From assembly GCF_023349185.1 (NCBI RefSeq), contig NZ_JAKIKY010000001.1, positions 62,001 to 126,000 on the forward strand: DNA of 64,000 nt, given 5' to 3'. The stretch comes from Shewanella aquimarina. GTDB lineage: Bacteria > Pseudomonadota > Gammaproteobacteria > Enterobacterales > Shewanellaceae. The notes beneath the pieces were generated by a model. It was given only the letters and a program-made list of their open reading frames with translations. It did not search any database and had not been told where the DNA came from. Shown here in pieces: positions 55,813 to 64,000 of the stretch; the stretch's first letter is position 1; every line of letters starts with the position of its first letter. A program made the position numbers and the translations under genes.

Positions 55813-57830
55813 TCCATTTTCTCCGTCCCGAATGGCTGCTGGCCCTCATTCCACTGACCCTGCTGCTCTGGCTACAAAGACGCCAGCAGCACCAGGCCTC
55901 GAGTTGGAATCGCTATATCGCGCCGCATCTGGCTAAGGTGTTGGTGAGTGGCCAGGCGGCCAATAAGAAACAACATCTTGGCCTAGTCGCCTTTATCTGG
56001 CTCGTTGGCGTCTTAGCGTTATCAGGCCCGGCGCTGACCAAGCAGAAGCTGCCGGTATTCGAGTCCAATCTTGGCCGGGTGATCGTCATGGATATGTCGC
56101 TGTCCATGTACGCCACCGATCTGGCTCCTAACAGGTTAACTCAGGCAAAGTTTAAGGCAACGGATCTCATCAAGAGTCTCAAGGAAGGCGAGACAGGCCT
56201 GGTCGCCTACGCCGGCGATGCCTTTACCATCAGCCCACTGACCCGAGACCAATCTACCCTGCTAAATCTGTTACCGACCCTGTCGCCGGAGATCATGCCC
56301 GTGCTGGGCTCAAACCTGCCCGCGGCGCTCAAGCAGGCCAAGCAGCTACTGGTACAAGGCGGTCATCTCAAGGGGGAGATCATCTTGCTGGCCGACGGCG
56401 TCGAGCCAGAGCAAATAGGCGAGGCCAAGTCGATACTGGAAGATACCCAGTATCGCCTCTCCATCATCGCCATGGGCACGACACAGGGCGCTGCCATCCG
56501 CCTGCCGGATGGACAACTGATGCGCGGTAAAAGTGATCAGGTGGTGGTCAGCCAAACCCATCTCAATGATCTTGGCAGCCTGATTGGCGAGAGTGGTGGC
56601 AAGTTGTTTGCCTACCGCGCCGATGGCAAAGATCTCGAGGCACTGACACAAAGCCTGAGCCAGGAAAGCGATGCCAAGACGTCAGATCGCCAAGGGGAAG
56701 CCTGGCAAGATCTCGGCCCCTATCTGGCGCTGCTCCTGCTGCTGCCAGCGCTACTGAGCTTCAGGCATGCCCTACCCGCTCTGGCCTGCCTGATAGTCCT
56801 CTCCCCTAGCCCACAGGCGCAGGCTGCCAGCTGGCAACATCCGTTTACTACTGACGATCAGCGGGCCATGCAGGCCTATCAGGCGCAAGACTACCAAGCG
56901 GCGGCCGAGCAGTTTGACTCGCCTCAATGGAAGGCCTCCTCCCTGTATAAGAGTGGCGACTATCAGCAGGCACTGGAACTGTTCGAGCAAGATGATTCGG
57001 CAAGTGGCCTGTTTAATCAGGGCAACAGCCTGATGCAGCTCAATGAACTCGACAAGGCCATCGAGCGCTATCAACAGGCACTGGATAAAGATCCCCAGAT
57101 CAACCAGGCTAAACAAAACCTTGAGTTAGCTGAGCAGCTTAAACAGCAGCAAGATAACCAAGGTCAATCGGAACAGCAGAAGTCTGATCAGAATCAGTCC
57201 CAAGATAACTCTGATCAAAGTAGCTCTGACCCAAATAGCGCTGATCAAAGTAATTCTGACCAAAACAAAGGCCAGGACGCTAACGGACAACAGGGTAGCG
57301 GGCAGGAGCAGAGCCAACAGACCAGCGATGGCGACCAGCAATCTGGCGACGACTCACAAGGCGATGGCTCACAGGAGCAAAACGCTCAAGAAAAGGATGG
57401 CCAGGCGTCACAACAGCAAGGCTCGCAAAATGCCGGTCAGGATAACCCGTCCCAAGGGGAGCAACAGTCAGGCACACAAAATGATGCTCAGATGAGCGCC
57501 GATCCGGCTCAACAGGCCAATAACCAAGAAGATGACAGTAAGCAAGCGGATGCTAATGCAAGTCAAAGCGATGCCGGACAACAGACGGGGCAAGACCAAG
57601 CTCAGGCAAGCAAGATGACCCAGGGACAAGCAGGCGAGTCAGATGAACAAGGCGAACCTGCTGCGGCCCTAACCAATGCGATTGCGCCAGAGGATCTGCC
57701 ACCCGAGATGCAGCGGGCCCTCTCGGGGGTGGTCGATGACCCTCAGGTCTTGCTGCGCAACAAGATGCAACTGGAATATCAAAAACGCCGCCGTCAGGGC
57801 GCGACCATAAAGGACAATCAACAGTGGTAA
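55809..57830 (+). CDS. VWA and TPR domain BatB/BatC-like fusion protein
   Basis: This 673-residue protein has membrane helices at the N-terminus, a VWA domain with metal site DMSLS (about residue 97), another membrane segment (about 303-337), then a TPR region (about residues 380-440; GLFNQGNSLMQLNELDKAIERYQQAL). It ends in a long low-complexity tail rich in Gln, Ser, Asp and Asn (about 445-620), probably disordered. It combines BatB and BatC of other bacteria. Confidence 0.92.
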   Translation: MIHFLRPEWLLALIPLTLLLWLQRRQQHQASSWNRYIAPHLAKVLVSGQAANKKQHLGLVAFIWLVGVLALSGPALTKQKLPVFESNLGRVIVMDMSLSMYATDLAPNRLTQAKFKATDLIKSLKEGETGLVAYAGDAFTISPLTRDQSTLLNLLPTLSPEIMPVLGSNLPAALKQAKQLLVQGGHLKGEIILLADGVEPEQIGEAKSILEDTQYRLSIIAMGTTQGAAIRLPDGQLMRGKSDQVVVSQTHLNDLGSLIGESGGKLFAYRADGKDLEALTQSLSQESDAKTSDRQGEAWQDLGPYLALLLLLPALLSFRHALPALACLIVLSPSPQAQAASWQHPFTTDDQRAMQAYQAQDYQAAAEQFDSPQWKASSLYKSGDYQQALELFEQDDSASGLFNQGNSLMQLNELDKAIERYQQALDKDPQINQAKQNLELAEQLKQQQDNQGQSEQQKSDQNQSQDNSDQSSSDPNSADQSNSDQNKGQDANGQQGSGQEQSQQTSDGDQQSGDDSQGDGSQEQNAQEKDGQASQQQGSQNAGQDNPSQGEQQSGTQNDAQMSADPAQQANNQEDDSKQADANASQSDAGQQTGQDQAQASKMTQGQAGESDEQGEPAAALTNAIAPEDLPPEMQRALSGVVDDPQVLLRNKMQLEYQKRRRQGATIKDNQQW

Positions 57831-59464
57831 TACGACGCTTTTTGACCTTAGCCTGTTTGGCACTCAGCCTGTCAGCACCAGCCTATGCCTTAACCAAGGT
57901 AGAAACCTCGGTAGACAGAAATCCCGCCATCCAGGGGGAATATCTGGTGCTTAGCATAAAGGCCGATGACGATGTGGACAACGCCAGGCTGGACACCAGC
58001 ATTTTGCTAAAAGACTTCATCGTCGGGCGCACCAGTGTCAGCCGCAGCACCCAGATCATGAACTTCGACGCCAGCAAGGAGACCCGCTGGCAGATCCTGC
58101 TTGCCCCCAAGAAAACCGGCACAGTGATCATCCCCGCCATGACCATAGACAACGTCAGCTCTGATCCTATAGAACTCAAGGTGGCGGCCCCCGGTAGCCA
58201 ACCCGAGCAGATGAAGAACCTGTTTATCCGCAGCAGCGTCTCCACCGAGACCGCCTATGTGGGGCAATTAATCACCTATAAGGTGAAGCTTTACCTGGGC
58301 GTCGAGCTGCAACGCGGCGTACTCAGTGCGCCCAATGTCGAGGGCGCTCAGCTCAAACAACTGGGGGACGACATCGACGGCACAGAGATCATCGATGGCC
58401 GCCGCTACCGTGTGATCGAGCGTACCTATAGCCTGATCGCCGATAAGCCAGGCACACTGTCGCTTGCCGGCGCCAGCTTCTCTGGCGATGTGTTAGTCGA
58501 ATCCTCCCGCCGCGGCGGCATGTTCTCCTTTAACGAGAGCCGCCCCATGCAGGCCAAGGCCGCCCCGAGCGACATAGAGGTATTGCCCATCCCCGCGACT
58601 TATCAGGGTGACTGGCTGGTGAGCGATCTCGTGGTGTTAAAAGAGGACTGGAAGAAAGATGCTCAGTACCAGGTCGGCGTGCCCATCACACGTAACATCA
58701 GCCTGCTGGCCTCCAACGCCGACGATACCAGCCTGCCGGGGATCACCCTAGACCTGCCCGAATCCTTTAAGGTCTATCCGGAAAAACCCCAGCGCAAGAC
58801 CTATGTGCGCGATAAGCAGGTGGTCGCCCAGCTCAACCAGACCACGGCCATAGTGCCTACTCAGCCCGGTAGCTATACCCTGCCCGCGATCCGCATTCCC
58901 TGGTGGAACAGCCGCACCCAGAAACAGGAGTTTGCCACCCTGCCCGCCCACACCATCAGTGTGGCACCTGCAAGCGCAAGCCAGCAGAGTCCGCTGGTCG
59001 TGACAACAGATGCTCAGACCGCTACAACAAACTATTGGCCCGGCATCAGCGCACTGTTTGCCCTGCTATGGTTGGCGACTATGCTCTTGTGGTATCGCCA
59101 CTACCAAGCTTATCGTTATCGCGCCGCGCCGAGCAATGCAAACAGGAACGCTGCAAACCCTGCCCCCATGGACTCAGATGCGCTGCGCCAATTTGAAACC
59201 GCCTGCCGCCAAGGCAAGACGGGCGAGGCACTGGTCGCCCTGCAGCGTCATATGAGCCAACAGGCGGGCAAGCCGCTGACCCTGACAGATATCGCGGCCC
59301 TTAGCTGCGATCTCGACCAGGCGATCCAAGCCATACAGCGTCAGGGATACAGCCCCGGTAGCCAGGGGCTAGACTGTGAAAAGGTGATCCGCACGGTGAA
59401 AAATGCCCCAAAAACTGCGCCCCACAGCACACCATCTGCTTTAAGGCCCTTAAATCCGCTCTAA
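57824..59464 (+). CDS. BatD-like oxygen-tolerance protein
   Basis: This 546-residue protein has signal peptide FLTLACLALSLSAPAYA, a large periplasmic region of Ig-like beta domains (about residues 22-400, e.g. TAYVGQLITYKVKLYLGVEL), one membrane helix (about 405-425) and a cytoplasmic helical tail. It is typical of BatD. The start is GTG, overlapping the preceding gene by seven bases. It closes the MoxR/Bat operon before the sigma-factor gene. Confidence 0.9.
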   Translation: MVIRRFLTLACLALSLSAPAYALTKVETSVDRNPAIQGEYLVLSIKADDDVDNARLDTSILLKDFIVGRTSVSRSTQIMNFDASKETRWQILLAPKKTGTVIIPAMTIDNVSSDPIELKVAAPGSQPEQMKNLFIRSSVSTETAYVGQLITYKVKLYLGVELQRGVLSAPNVEGAQLKQLGDDIDGTEIIDGRRYRVIERTYSLIADKPGTLSLAGASFSGDVLVESSRRGGMFSFNESRPMQAKAAPSDIEVLPIPATYQGDWLVSDLVVLKEDWKKDAQYQVGVPITRNISLLASNADDTSLPGITLDLPESFKVYPEKPQRKTYVRDKQVVAQLNQTTAIVPTQPGSYTLPAIRIPWWNSRTQKQEFATLPAHTISVAPASASQQSPLVVTTDAQTATTNYWPGISALFALLWLATMLLWYRHYQAYRYRAAPSNANRNAANPAPMDSDALRQFETACRQGKTGEALVALQRHMSQQAGKPLTLTDIAALSCDLDQAIQAIQRQGYSPGSQGLDCEKVIRTVKNAPKTAPHSTPSALRPLNPL

Positions 59465-59548
59465 CAACTTGCCTCAGGCGCGCCAATGGCGGTAACTTAG
59501 TCGAAACAATTGACGCGCCTCCCCTCCTTTCTATGCTGCGAGTAAAAA

Positions 59549-60112
59549 ATGTTTAGCGTGATACGAAATAAAAAACCGAAAAAGTCGGTCAATAGAGACA
59601 TGCTGAATAAACAACGACGATACGATAGCCTTGTCAGGGCACTTCATGGCGATCTATTCCGCTACGCCTTCTGGCTGTGCGGGGATAAACATATCGCCGA
59701 AGATATCACACAGGAAACCTTCTTACGCGCCTGGCGCTCCTTGGAATCACTAAAAGATGACAAGGCGGCCAAGGCTTGGCTGATCACCATATTACGGCGT
59801 GAGAACGCCCGCCGCTTCGAGCGCAAACAGTTCGACTACTCGGATGTGGAGCAGGCCGATATCGCCGACCATATCTCCGCCTCCAGCGAGGAGAGCATGG
59901 AGCAGCATATGCTCAGGCGTCAGATCGCCAAGCTTGAAGCCGAATACCGTGAGCCCCTTATCCTGCAGGTGATCGGCGGCTTTAGCGGTGAAGAGATCGC
60001 CGACATCTTAGATCTGAATCGTAATACCGTAATGACTCGCTTATTTCGCGCCAGAAATCAGCTAAAAGAGATACTCGATGACACGCAAACTAGGGGGCGC
60101 TCCAATGGATGA
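59549..60112 (+). CDS. ECF-type sigma-70 family RNA polymerase sigma factor
   Basis: This 187-residue sigma factor has region 2 (LHGDLFRYAFWLCGDKHIAEDITQETFLRAWRSLES, i.e. DITQETFLRAWR) and region 4 (PLILQVIGGFSGEEIADILDLNRNTVMTRLFRARNQLK) and no region 3, the extracytoplasmic-function layout. ATG 59549 or 59600 may be the start; neither has a strong ribosome site. It overlaps the downstream DUF3379 gene, its likely anti-sigma factor. It is 85 bases behind batD, so it could regulate or be co-expressed with the Bat genes. Confidence 0.92.
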   Translation: MFSVIRNKKPKKSVNRDMLNKQRRYDSLVRALHGDLFRYAFWLCGDKHIAEDITQETFLRAWRSLESLKDDKAAKAWLITILRRENARRFERKQFDYSDVEQADIADHISASSEESMEQHMLRRQIAKLEAEYREPLILQVIGGFSGEEIADILDLNRNTVMTRLFRARNQLKEILDDTQTRGRSNG

Positions 60113-60809
60113 GCTCAAATTCCGCCGCGAGGCCTATGAAAATCCAAATCGTCAAGACGACGAATTTCTTGCGTCGATGCATGAGTCGAGCGAGCGCACC
60201 GCGTTTGTTAACGATCTCAAACTACTAGACAAGAAGCTTGAGGCCGCTCTGAAGGTAGAAGTGCCTGAGGATCTCGAGGCTAAGCTGCTACTCAACCAAC
60301 AGCTGCATCAACATCAGGTGGAGCGCCGCAAGACAGGTTTTACCCTGGCACTGGTGGCCTCTATCGCCTTCATCGCCGGGATCAGCTTCACCCTGCTACG
60401 CCTCGCCCCGGTCGATCTGGGGCAGCACGCCCTGGCCCATGTCTATCATGAAGAGATGGCGATGAAGAGTGAGCGCAATATCAGCGTCGATGAGGTCAAT
60501 ACCCAGCTCGCCTCGCTGACTAGCCTCAATCATGCCCGCTTTACCGAGCAACCCGGCCGCGTACTCTACAGTACCTACTGTGACTTCCAGGGCGTGAAGA
60601 GTATCCACCTGGTGATGCAAGGCAAGCAGGGCAAGGTCACCCTGTTTATCGTACCGCTGGAAGACCGCATGGTGCTTGAGGAAGCCTTTGCCGATAATCG
60701 CTACCAGGGAATGGGCTTCAAGTCTGACAACGCCTACGTGCTCCTGGTCGGTGAAGATGTGACGGATCTGAACTTTGTCAGAGACGAAGTGAAAGAGTCC
60801 TTCATCTAA
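60105..60809 (+). CDS. DUF3379 family protein, probable anti-sigma factor
   Basis: This 234-residue protein has a soluble N-terminal helical part (about residues 1-70), one membrane helix (GFTLALVASIAFIAGISFTLL, about 78-98) and a periplasmic C-terminal domain. That layout is the one expected of an anti-sigma factor. ATG 60105 is preferred to 60078 because GGGG is seven bases upstream. It overlaps the sigma gene by eight bases. Confidence 0.87.
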   Translation: MDELKFRREAYENPNRQDDEFLASMHESSERTAFVNDLKLLDKKLEAALKVEVPEDLEAKLLLNQQLHQHQVERRKTGFTLALVASIAFIAGISFTLLRLAPVDLGQHALAHVYHEEMAMKSERNISVDEVNTQLASLTSLNHARFTEQPGRVLYSTYCDFQGVKSIHLVMQGKQGKVTLFIVPLEDRMVLEEAFADNRYQGMGFKSDNAYVLLVGEDVTDLNFVRDEVKESFI

Positions 60810-61146
60810 GAGGCTAAAAGCTGAACCTGTGCATAAAGCAAATCGCCAGACAAGATGATCTAAGGAGCCGACCTAGTGTCGGCTCCGTCATACCTTGCCA
60901 CGGCTAACACTTACACGCTACAACACCTCAAAACGACCAACAAAGCCACAACATTTCCGCTTTATTTGGCAATTAATCGACCGATAAAGCCTAGATATTG
61001 ATCACATTTCAAGGCAGATTTGGGCTAGCGCTCAAACATCTGCTAGCATAGCAGGCTCACTTAAAACAGACATGTCACTCCCCATCGGCGCTGGGCTAGC
61101 ATCCCAGCCAGCAAGGGCATTGGCATGAGAACAATATGGCGTAAGC
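60810..61146 (+). other. Intergenic region with terminator-like hairpin, upstream of putP
   Basis: The one clear structure is the perfect stem GGAGCCGAC/GTCGGCTCC over a 5-base loop at 60864-60886. It has no T-run on the plus strand, so it is a factor-dependent or weak terminator. The rest is AT-rich promoter-type DNA; no gene. Confidence 0.6.
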
Positions 61147-62598
61147 ATGAATATTGAATTACCGATATTAATTACTTTTTTCGGCTACCTCATCCTCATG
61201 ATGGGCATTGGCCTTTGGGCATATAAAGCAACCGACTCTGTCGACGATTATATTCTAGGTGGTCGCTCCATGGGACCGGCCGTCACCGCGCTCAGCGTGG
61301 GGGCCTCCGACATGTCCGGTTGGCTGCTGCTGGGACTACCTGGCGCCGTCTACCTCGGCGGCTTGGGCGAAGCCTGGATCGGCATAGGCCTGGTATTCGG
61401 TGCCTGGCTCAACTGGCTGTTTGTGGCCAAACGCCTGCGGATCTACACCCAGTTTACCGACAATGCCCTCACCCTGCCGGATTTCTTCGAGAAACGCTTC
61501 GAAGACAAGCAGTCTGTGCTCAAGCTGGTCTCGGCGGTCACCATCTTAGTCTTCTTCACCTTCTACACCTCATCAGGCATGGTGGGCGGCGCCATACTGT
61601 TCGAGAAGGTGTTCGGCCTGGACTACAACCTGGCCCTGCTTATCGGCTCAGGCATCATAGTGGCCTACACCTTCGTCGGCGGCTTCTTCGCCGTGAGCTG
61701 GACCGATTTTTTCCAGGGCTGTCTGATGCTGATCGCCCTGCTTATCGTGCCAGTCACCATCTTCAGCCAACCAGAGACACAGAACGGCATTCATAGCCTG
61801 GATCCAACCATGTTATCCCTACTGAGTGACAACACCACCATGATTGGCCTGGCATCTCTGCTGGCATGGGGCCTTGGCTATTTCGGTCAGCCCCATATCC
61901 TGTCGCGCTTCATGGCTATTGGTAGCGCCGACGACCTCAAGGTATCGCGCCGTATCGCCATGAGCTGGATGGTAGTGGCGCTGATGGGCGCCCTGGCAAC
62001 TGGCCTTGCCGGCAGCCTCTACTTTGCCGACCAGCCTATCGACAACCCCGAGACCATCTTCATTCACCTGACCCATGCCGCCTTCAACCCTTGGATCGGT
62101 GGCCTGCTGGTTGCGGCGATCCTCTCGGCCATCATGAGCACCATCGATTCTCAGCTACTGGTCTGCTCCAGCGTGATCACCGAAGACTTCTACAAGAAGT
62201 GGCTCAGACCCGAGGCCAGCAGCAAGGAGCTGATGATGATAGGTCGTATCGGCGTGCTGACCATAGCCGTCATCTCTGGCCTCATTGCCTTAAATCCGGA
62301 AAGCAGCGTACTGAGTCTAGTGAGCTATGCCTGGGCAGGCTTTGGCGCGGCGTTTGGCCCTGTGGTCATTCTGTCACTCTTCTGGCGTAACTATAGCCGC
62401 AACGGCGCCGTGGCCACGATTCTTGTTGGCGCCATCACGGTCGTGCTATGGAAACAGAGCAGTGGCGGCATCTTCGATCTGTATGAGATACTACCTGGTT
62501 TCCTCTTCGCCACCCTTGCCGGTGTATTGGTTAGCCTGCTCTCTGCCCCAGCAGACAGCACACGCGAACAATTCGACCAGTTTAACCAGAAACTCTGA
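61147..62598 (+). CDS. putP: Sodium/proline symporter
   Basis: This 483-residue SSF-family transporter has about 13 membrane helices. It begins DDYILGGRSMGPAVTALSVGASDMSGWLLLGLPGAVYL, whose GGR and SVGASDMSGW parts are PutP hallmarks. GLGYFGQPHILSRFMAI and AILSAIMSTIDSQLLVCSSV match PutP. It imports proline with Na+ in the inner membrane. Single gene with a strong terminator. Confidence 0.95.
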   Translation: MNIELPILITFFGYLILMMGIGLWAYKATDSVDDYILGGRSMGPAVTALSVGASDMSGWLLLGLPGAVYLGGLGEAWIGIGLVFGAWLNWLFVAKRLRIYTQFTDNALTLPDFFEKRFEDKQSVLKLVSAVTILVFFTFYTSSGMVGGAILFEKVFGLDYNLALLIGSGIIVAYTFVGGFFAVSWTDFFQGCLMLIALLIVPVTIFSQPETQNGIHSLDPTMLSLLSDNTTMIGLASLLAWGLGYFGQPHILSRFMAIGSADDLKVSRRIAMSWMVVALMGALATGLAGSLYFADQPIDNPETIFIHLTHAAFNPWIGGLLVAAILSAIMSTIDSQLLVCSSVITEDFYKKWLRPEASSKELMMIGRIGVLTIAVISGLIALNPESSVLSLVSYAWAGFGAAFGPVVILSLFWRNYSRNGAVATILVGAITVVLWKQSSGGIFDLYEILPGFLFATLAGVLVSLLSAPADSTREQFDQFNQKL

Positions 62599-62640
62599 GG
62601 CCAGGCTCCCACTTCGCTGACGTAAAAATGAGCGGAAGAT

Positions 62641-62671
62641 AAAAAAAGCGTACAAGTGTACGCTTTTTTTA
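62641..62671 (+). terminator. Terminator after putP
   Basis: AAAAAAAGCGTACA pairs with TGTACGCTTTTTTT with a short loop. It is 43 bases past the putP stop. Confidence 0.95.
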
Positions 62672-62979
62672 TACCGTAAAAATTTTACTTACAATTTGTC
62701 ATTTCACATCCCGTTAACCTTTAGCAAAACCTTAACCAAACCCAGAGCCTACGTGACATAGCTCGATCGAGGCACTCTTCAAACAGGCGTCCATTTCTCG
62801 GCACAAAACCGGCCAAGCATTTAACACAAAGTCAACAAAAAGTTGTATCTGGTCGGAGTTGTTGAGGTAACACCTCATCCCTACTATGCACGGGAATTAT
62901 AAAATGGACCCGGCCGCCACGACTTAGGCACAAGCATGAGCGCAGTATGCAGCCGGGCCGACAATAACGAGAACAAACT
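62672..62979 (+). other. fadL promoter and leader region
   Basis: 308 bases without a gene. They contain the FadR-like site at 62847-62863 and, in the leader, GC-rich arms CCCGGC and GCCGGG about 45 bases apart that could pair. The start codon follows a weak ribosome site (ACGAGA). Confidence 0.55.
62847..62863 (+). promoter_or_regulatory. FadR-like operator upstream of fadL
   Basis: ATCTGGTCGGAGTTGTT matches the FadR pattern (CTGGTCnGAnnTGTT) throughout its conserved positions. It lies 117 bases before the fadL start. Confidence 0.65.
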
Positions 62980-64000
62980 ATGAAGCGTTTCAACAAGACA
63001 ATACTCGCAGTAGCCGTCACACTCGCTAGCTCACAGGCGATGGCCGCTGGTTTCCAACTCAACAGCCAGTCAGCCACTGGTGTCGGCCGTGCATTTGCCG
63101 GTGATGCCGTGATCGCTGACAACGCCTCAGTGCTGTCTCGCAACCCAGCGGCCATGGCCCTGTTTGACGAGAAGCAACTTTCTATGGGCCTGACCTACGC
63201 CGATGTGGAAGTCAGCGTAAAAGATGTCTATATAGATTCTGCGCTGGGTCAGATCCACTACGGCCATGTGGATGATGCGGCAGAAGCCAAGATCATCCCG
63301 AACTTCTATTATGTCAGCCCGGTAAACGACAAGTTTGCCTATGGCGTTGCCATGTTCAGCAACTTCGGCACAGGTACAGACACCACACCTATGTCACAGC
63401 AGCTGGTCAACGGCCTGCCTGCCCCGCTGGATCTCCTAGGTAAGACAGAAGTCACCACACTTAACTTTAACCTGAGCGCCTCTTACCGCTTTAACGACCA
63501 CTTCAGCATCGGCGCCGGTGTCGATGTGATCTATGGTCAAGGCACCCTGACCCGCGGCGGCCTGGTACCGACTCAAGCCGGTGCAGTGCAGCAAGAGCTT
63601 GTAGATGTTGACGCCGACGGCGTAGCATTTGGCGGCATCATAGGCGCAGTGTATGAGATCAATGCCGATCACAGATTTGGTATGAGCTACCGTTTCAGCC
63701 CAGATTTCAAGGCGACGGGCGACATCGACATGTACAATCCTGCAGCCGGTGCCAACGTGGCCTTCGATGAGATCAACATCCCTATGCCGGATATCTTCCA
63801 GGTAGCGGGTTTCCATCAGCTCACCGAAAAGTTTGCCCTGCACTATACAGCTCAGCTCACCACCTGGGGCGACTTTAAAGAGATCACTGTGACCGATGGC
63901 ACCCTAGGCGGTGTACCAGTTGCGCCCGAGGCTAGCCTGAAAACTTACGCCTGGGACGACTCTTGGCTGTTCAGCATCGGCGGCACCTATACCCTCAACC
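62980..64000 (+). CDS. fadL: Outer membrane long-chain fatty acid transporter FadL, 3' end outside the window
   Basis: The frame runs open from ATG 62980 to the end of the window, 340 codons. A signal peptide (MKRFNKTILAVAVTLASSQAMA) precedes the mature N-terminus AGFQLNSQSATGVGRAFAGDAV. That mature start and the following ASVLSRNPAAMALF segment are the FadL/OMPP1 signature of the plug domain. The rest shows alternating beta-barrel strands. It imports fatty acids that VolA or TesA could release and that FadI/FadJ degrade. Confidence 0.92.
   Translation, partial: MKRFNKTILAVAVTLASSQAMAAGFQLNSQSATGVGRAFAGDAVIADNASVLSRNPAAMALFDEKQLSMGLTYADVEVSVKDVYIDSALGQIHYGHVDDAAEAKIIPNFYYVSPVNDKFAYGVAMFSNFGTGTDTTPMSQQLVNGLPAPLDLLGKTEVTTLNFNLSASYRFNDHFSIGAGVDVIYGQGTLTRGGLVPTQAGAVQQELVDVDADGVAFGGIIGAVYEINADHRFGMSYRFSPDFKATGDIDMYNPAAGANVAFDEINIPMPDIFQVAGFHQLTEKFALHYTAQLTTWGDFKEITVTDGTLGGVPVAPEASLKTYAWDDSWLFSIGGTYTLN

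Noticed and set aside
60985..61010. CRP-like site upstream of putP (GATCACATTT half)
   Set aside because: Only one half fits; the left half does not match TGTGA, so the site cannot be supported.
62778..62794. PsrA-like half site upstream of fadL (TTCAAACAGGCGTCC)
   Set aside because: The CAAAC half is followed at the right distance by GTCC rather than GTTT, so only half of the palindrome is present.
1..64000. tRNA, rRNA, insertion sequences, prophage or integrase genes
   Set aside because: Reading through intergenic regions on both strands gave no cloverleaf with CCA end, no transposase or integrase ORF and no terminal inverted repeats.

Overview
The window is a stretch of gammaproteobacterial chromosome, almost certainly from Shewanella. 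The reasons are gene content and order (pflBA, yfbV/ackA-pta, the tesA/ybbAP divergon, a fabB-mnmC-yfcL-aroC-prmB-smrB-sixA-fadJI backbone also known from E. coli, a MoxR/Bat operon ending in an ECF sigma factor plus DUF3379 partner, then putP and fadL), the mid-50s GC impression, and many lipoproteins. I see no rRNA, tRNA, insertion sequence, prophage or CRISPR array. Assignments rest on recognised motifs and family memory; no database search was run.

Layout. 0-10 kb is anaerobic pyruvate and acetate metabolism: a DUF3360 membrane protein, pflB and pflA (with a PdhR-like operator upstream), yfbV, ackA and pta. 10-19 kb holds small unknown genes (one a 32-codon ORF), an RNA-methyltransferase-like protein, an AI-2E family permease, folX, yfcH and the tesA//ybbA-ybbP divergent pair. 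19-28 kb is an envelope cluster: a lipoprotein fusing a parallel beta-helix to a domain with two CxxCH motifs, a second lipoprotein that is the CxxCH domain alone, an AraC-type regulator, SohB and a VolA/Pla-1-type lipase. 28-39.5 kb is the conserved fabB-to-sixA housekeeping block. It includes an MnmC whose methyltransferase half has lost its SAM-binding motif.

39.6-48.5 kb holds an M16 protease, a large GGDEF-EAL sensor whose periplasmic half is strikingly AT-rich, and next to it the oddest unit in the window: a secreted protein made of 12 tandem 13-residue repeats, co-transcribed with a 39-residue peptide ending GWWN, behind a good sigma-54 promoter match. 48.6-52 kb is fadJ-fadI with FadR-like and PsrA-like sites in the promoter. 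52.4-60.8 kb is moxR, DUF58, DUF4381, two VWA proteins and BatD, followed by an ECF sigma factor and its probable anti-sigma. 61-64 kb is putP and the 5' part of fadL, which also has a FadR-like site.

Two themes link the genes. One is pyruvate to acetyl-CoA to acetate. The other is fatty-acid handling: VolA releases fatty acids, FadL takes them up, FadI/FadJ oxidise them and FabB makes them. An identical 12-bp palindromic motif in the fadI promoter and in front of the beta-helix/CxxCH lipoprotein suggests that the latter belongs to the same fatty-acid-responsive regulon.
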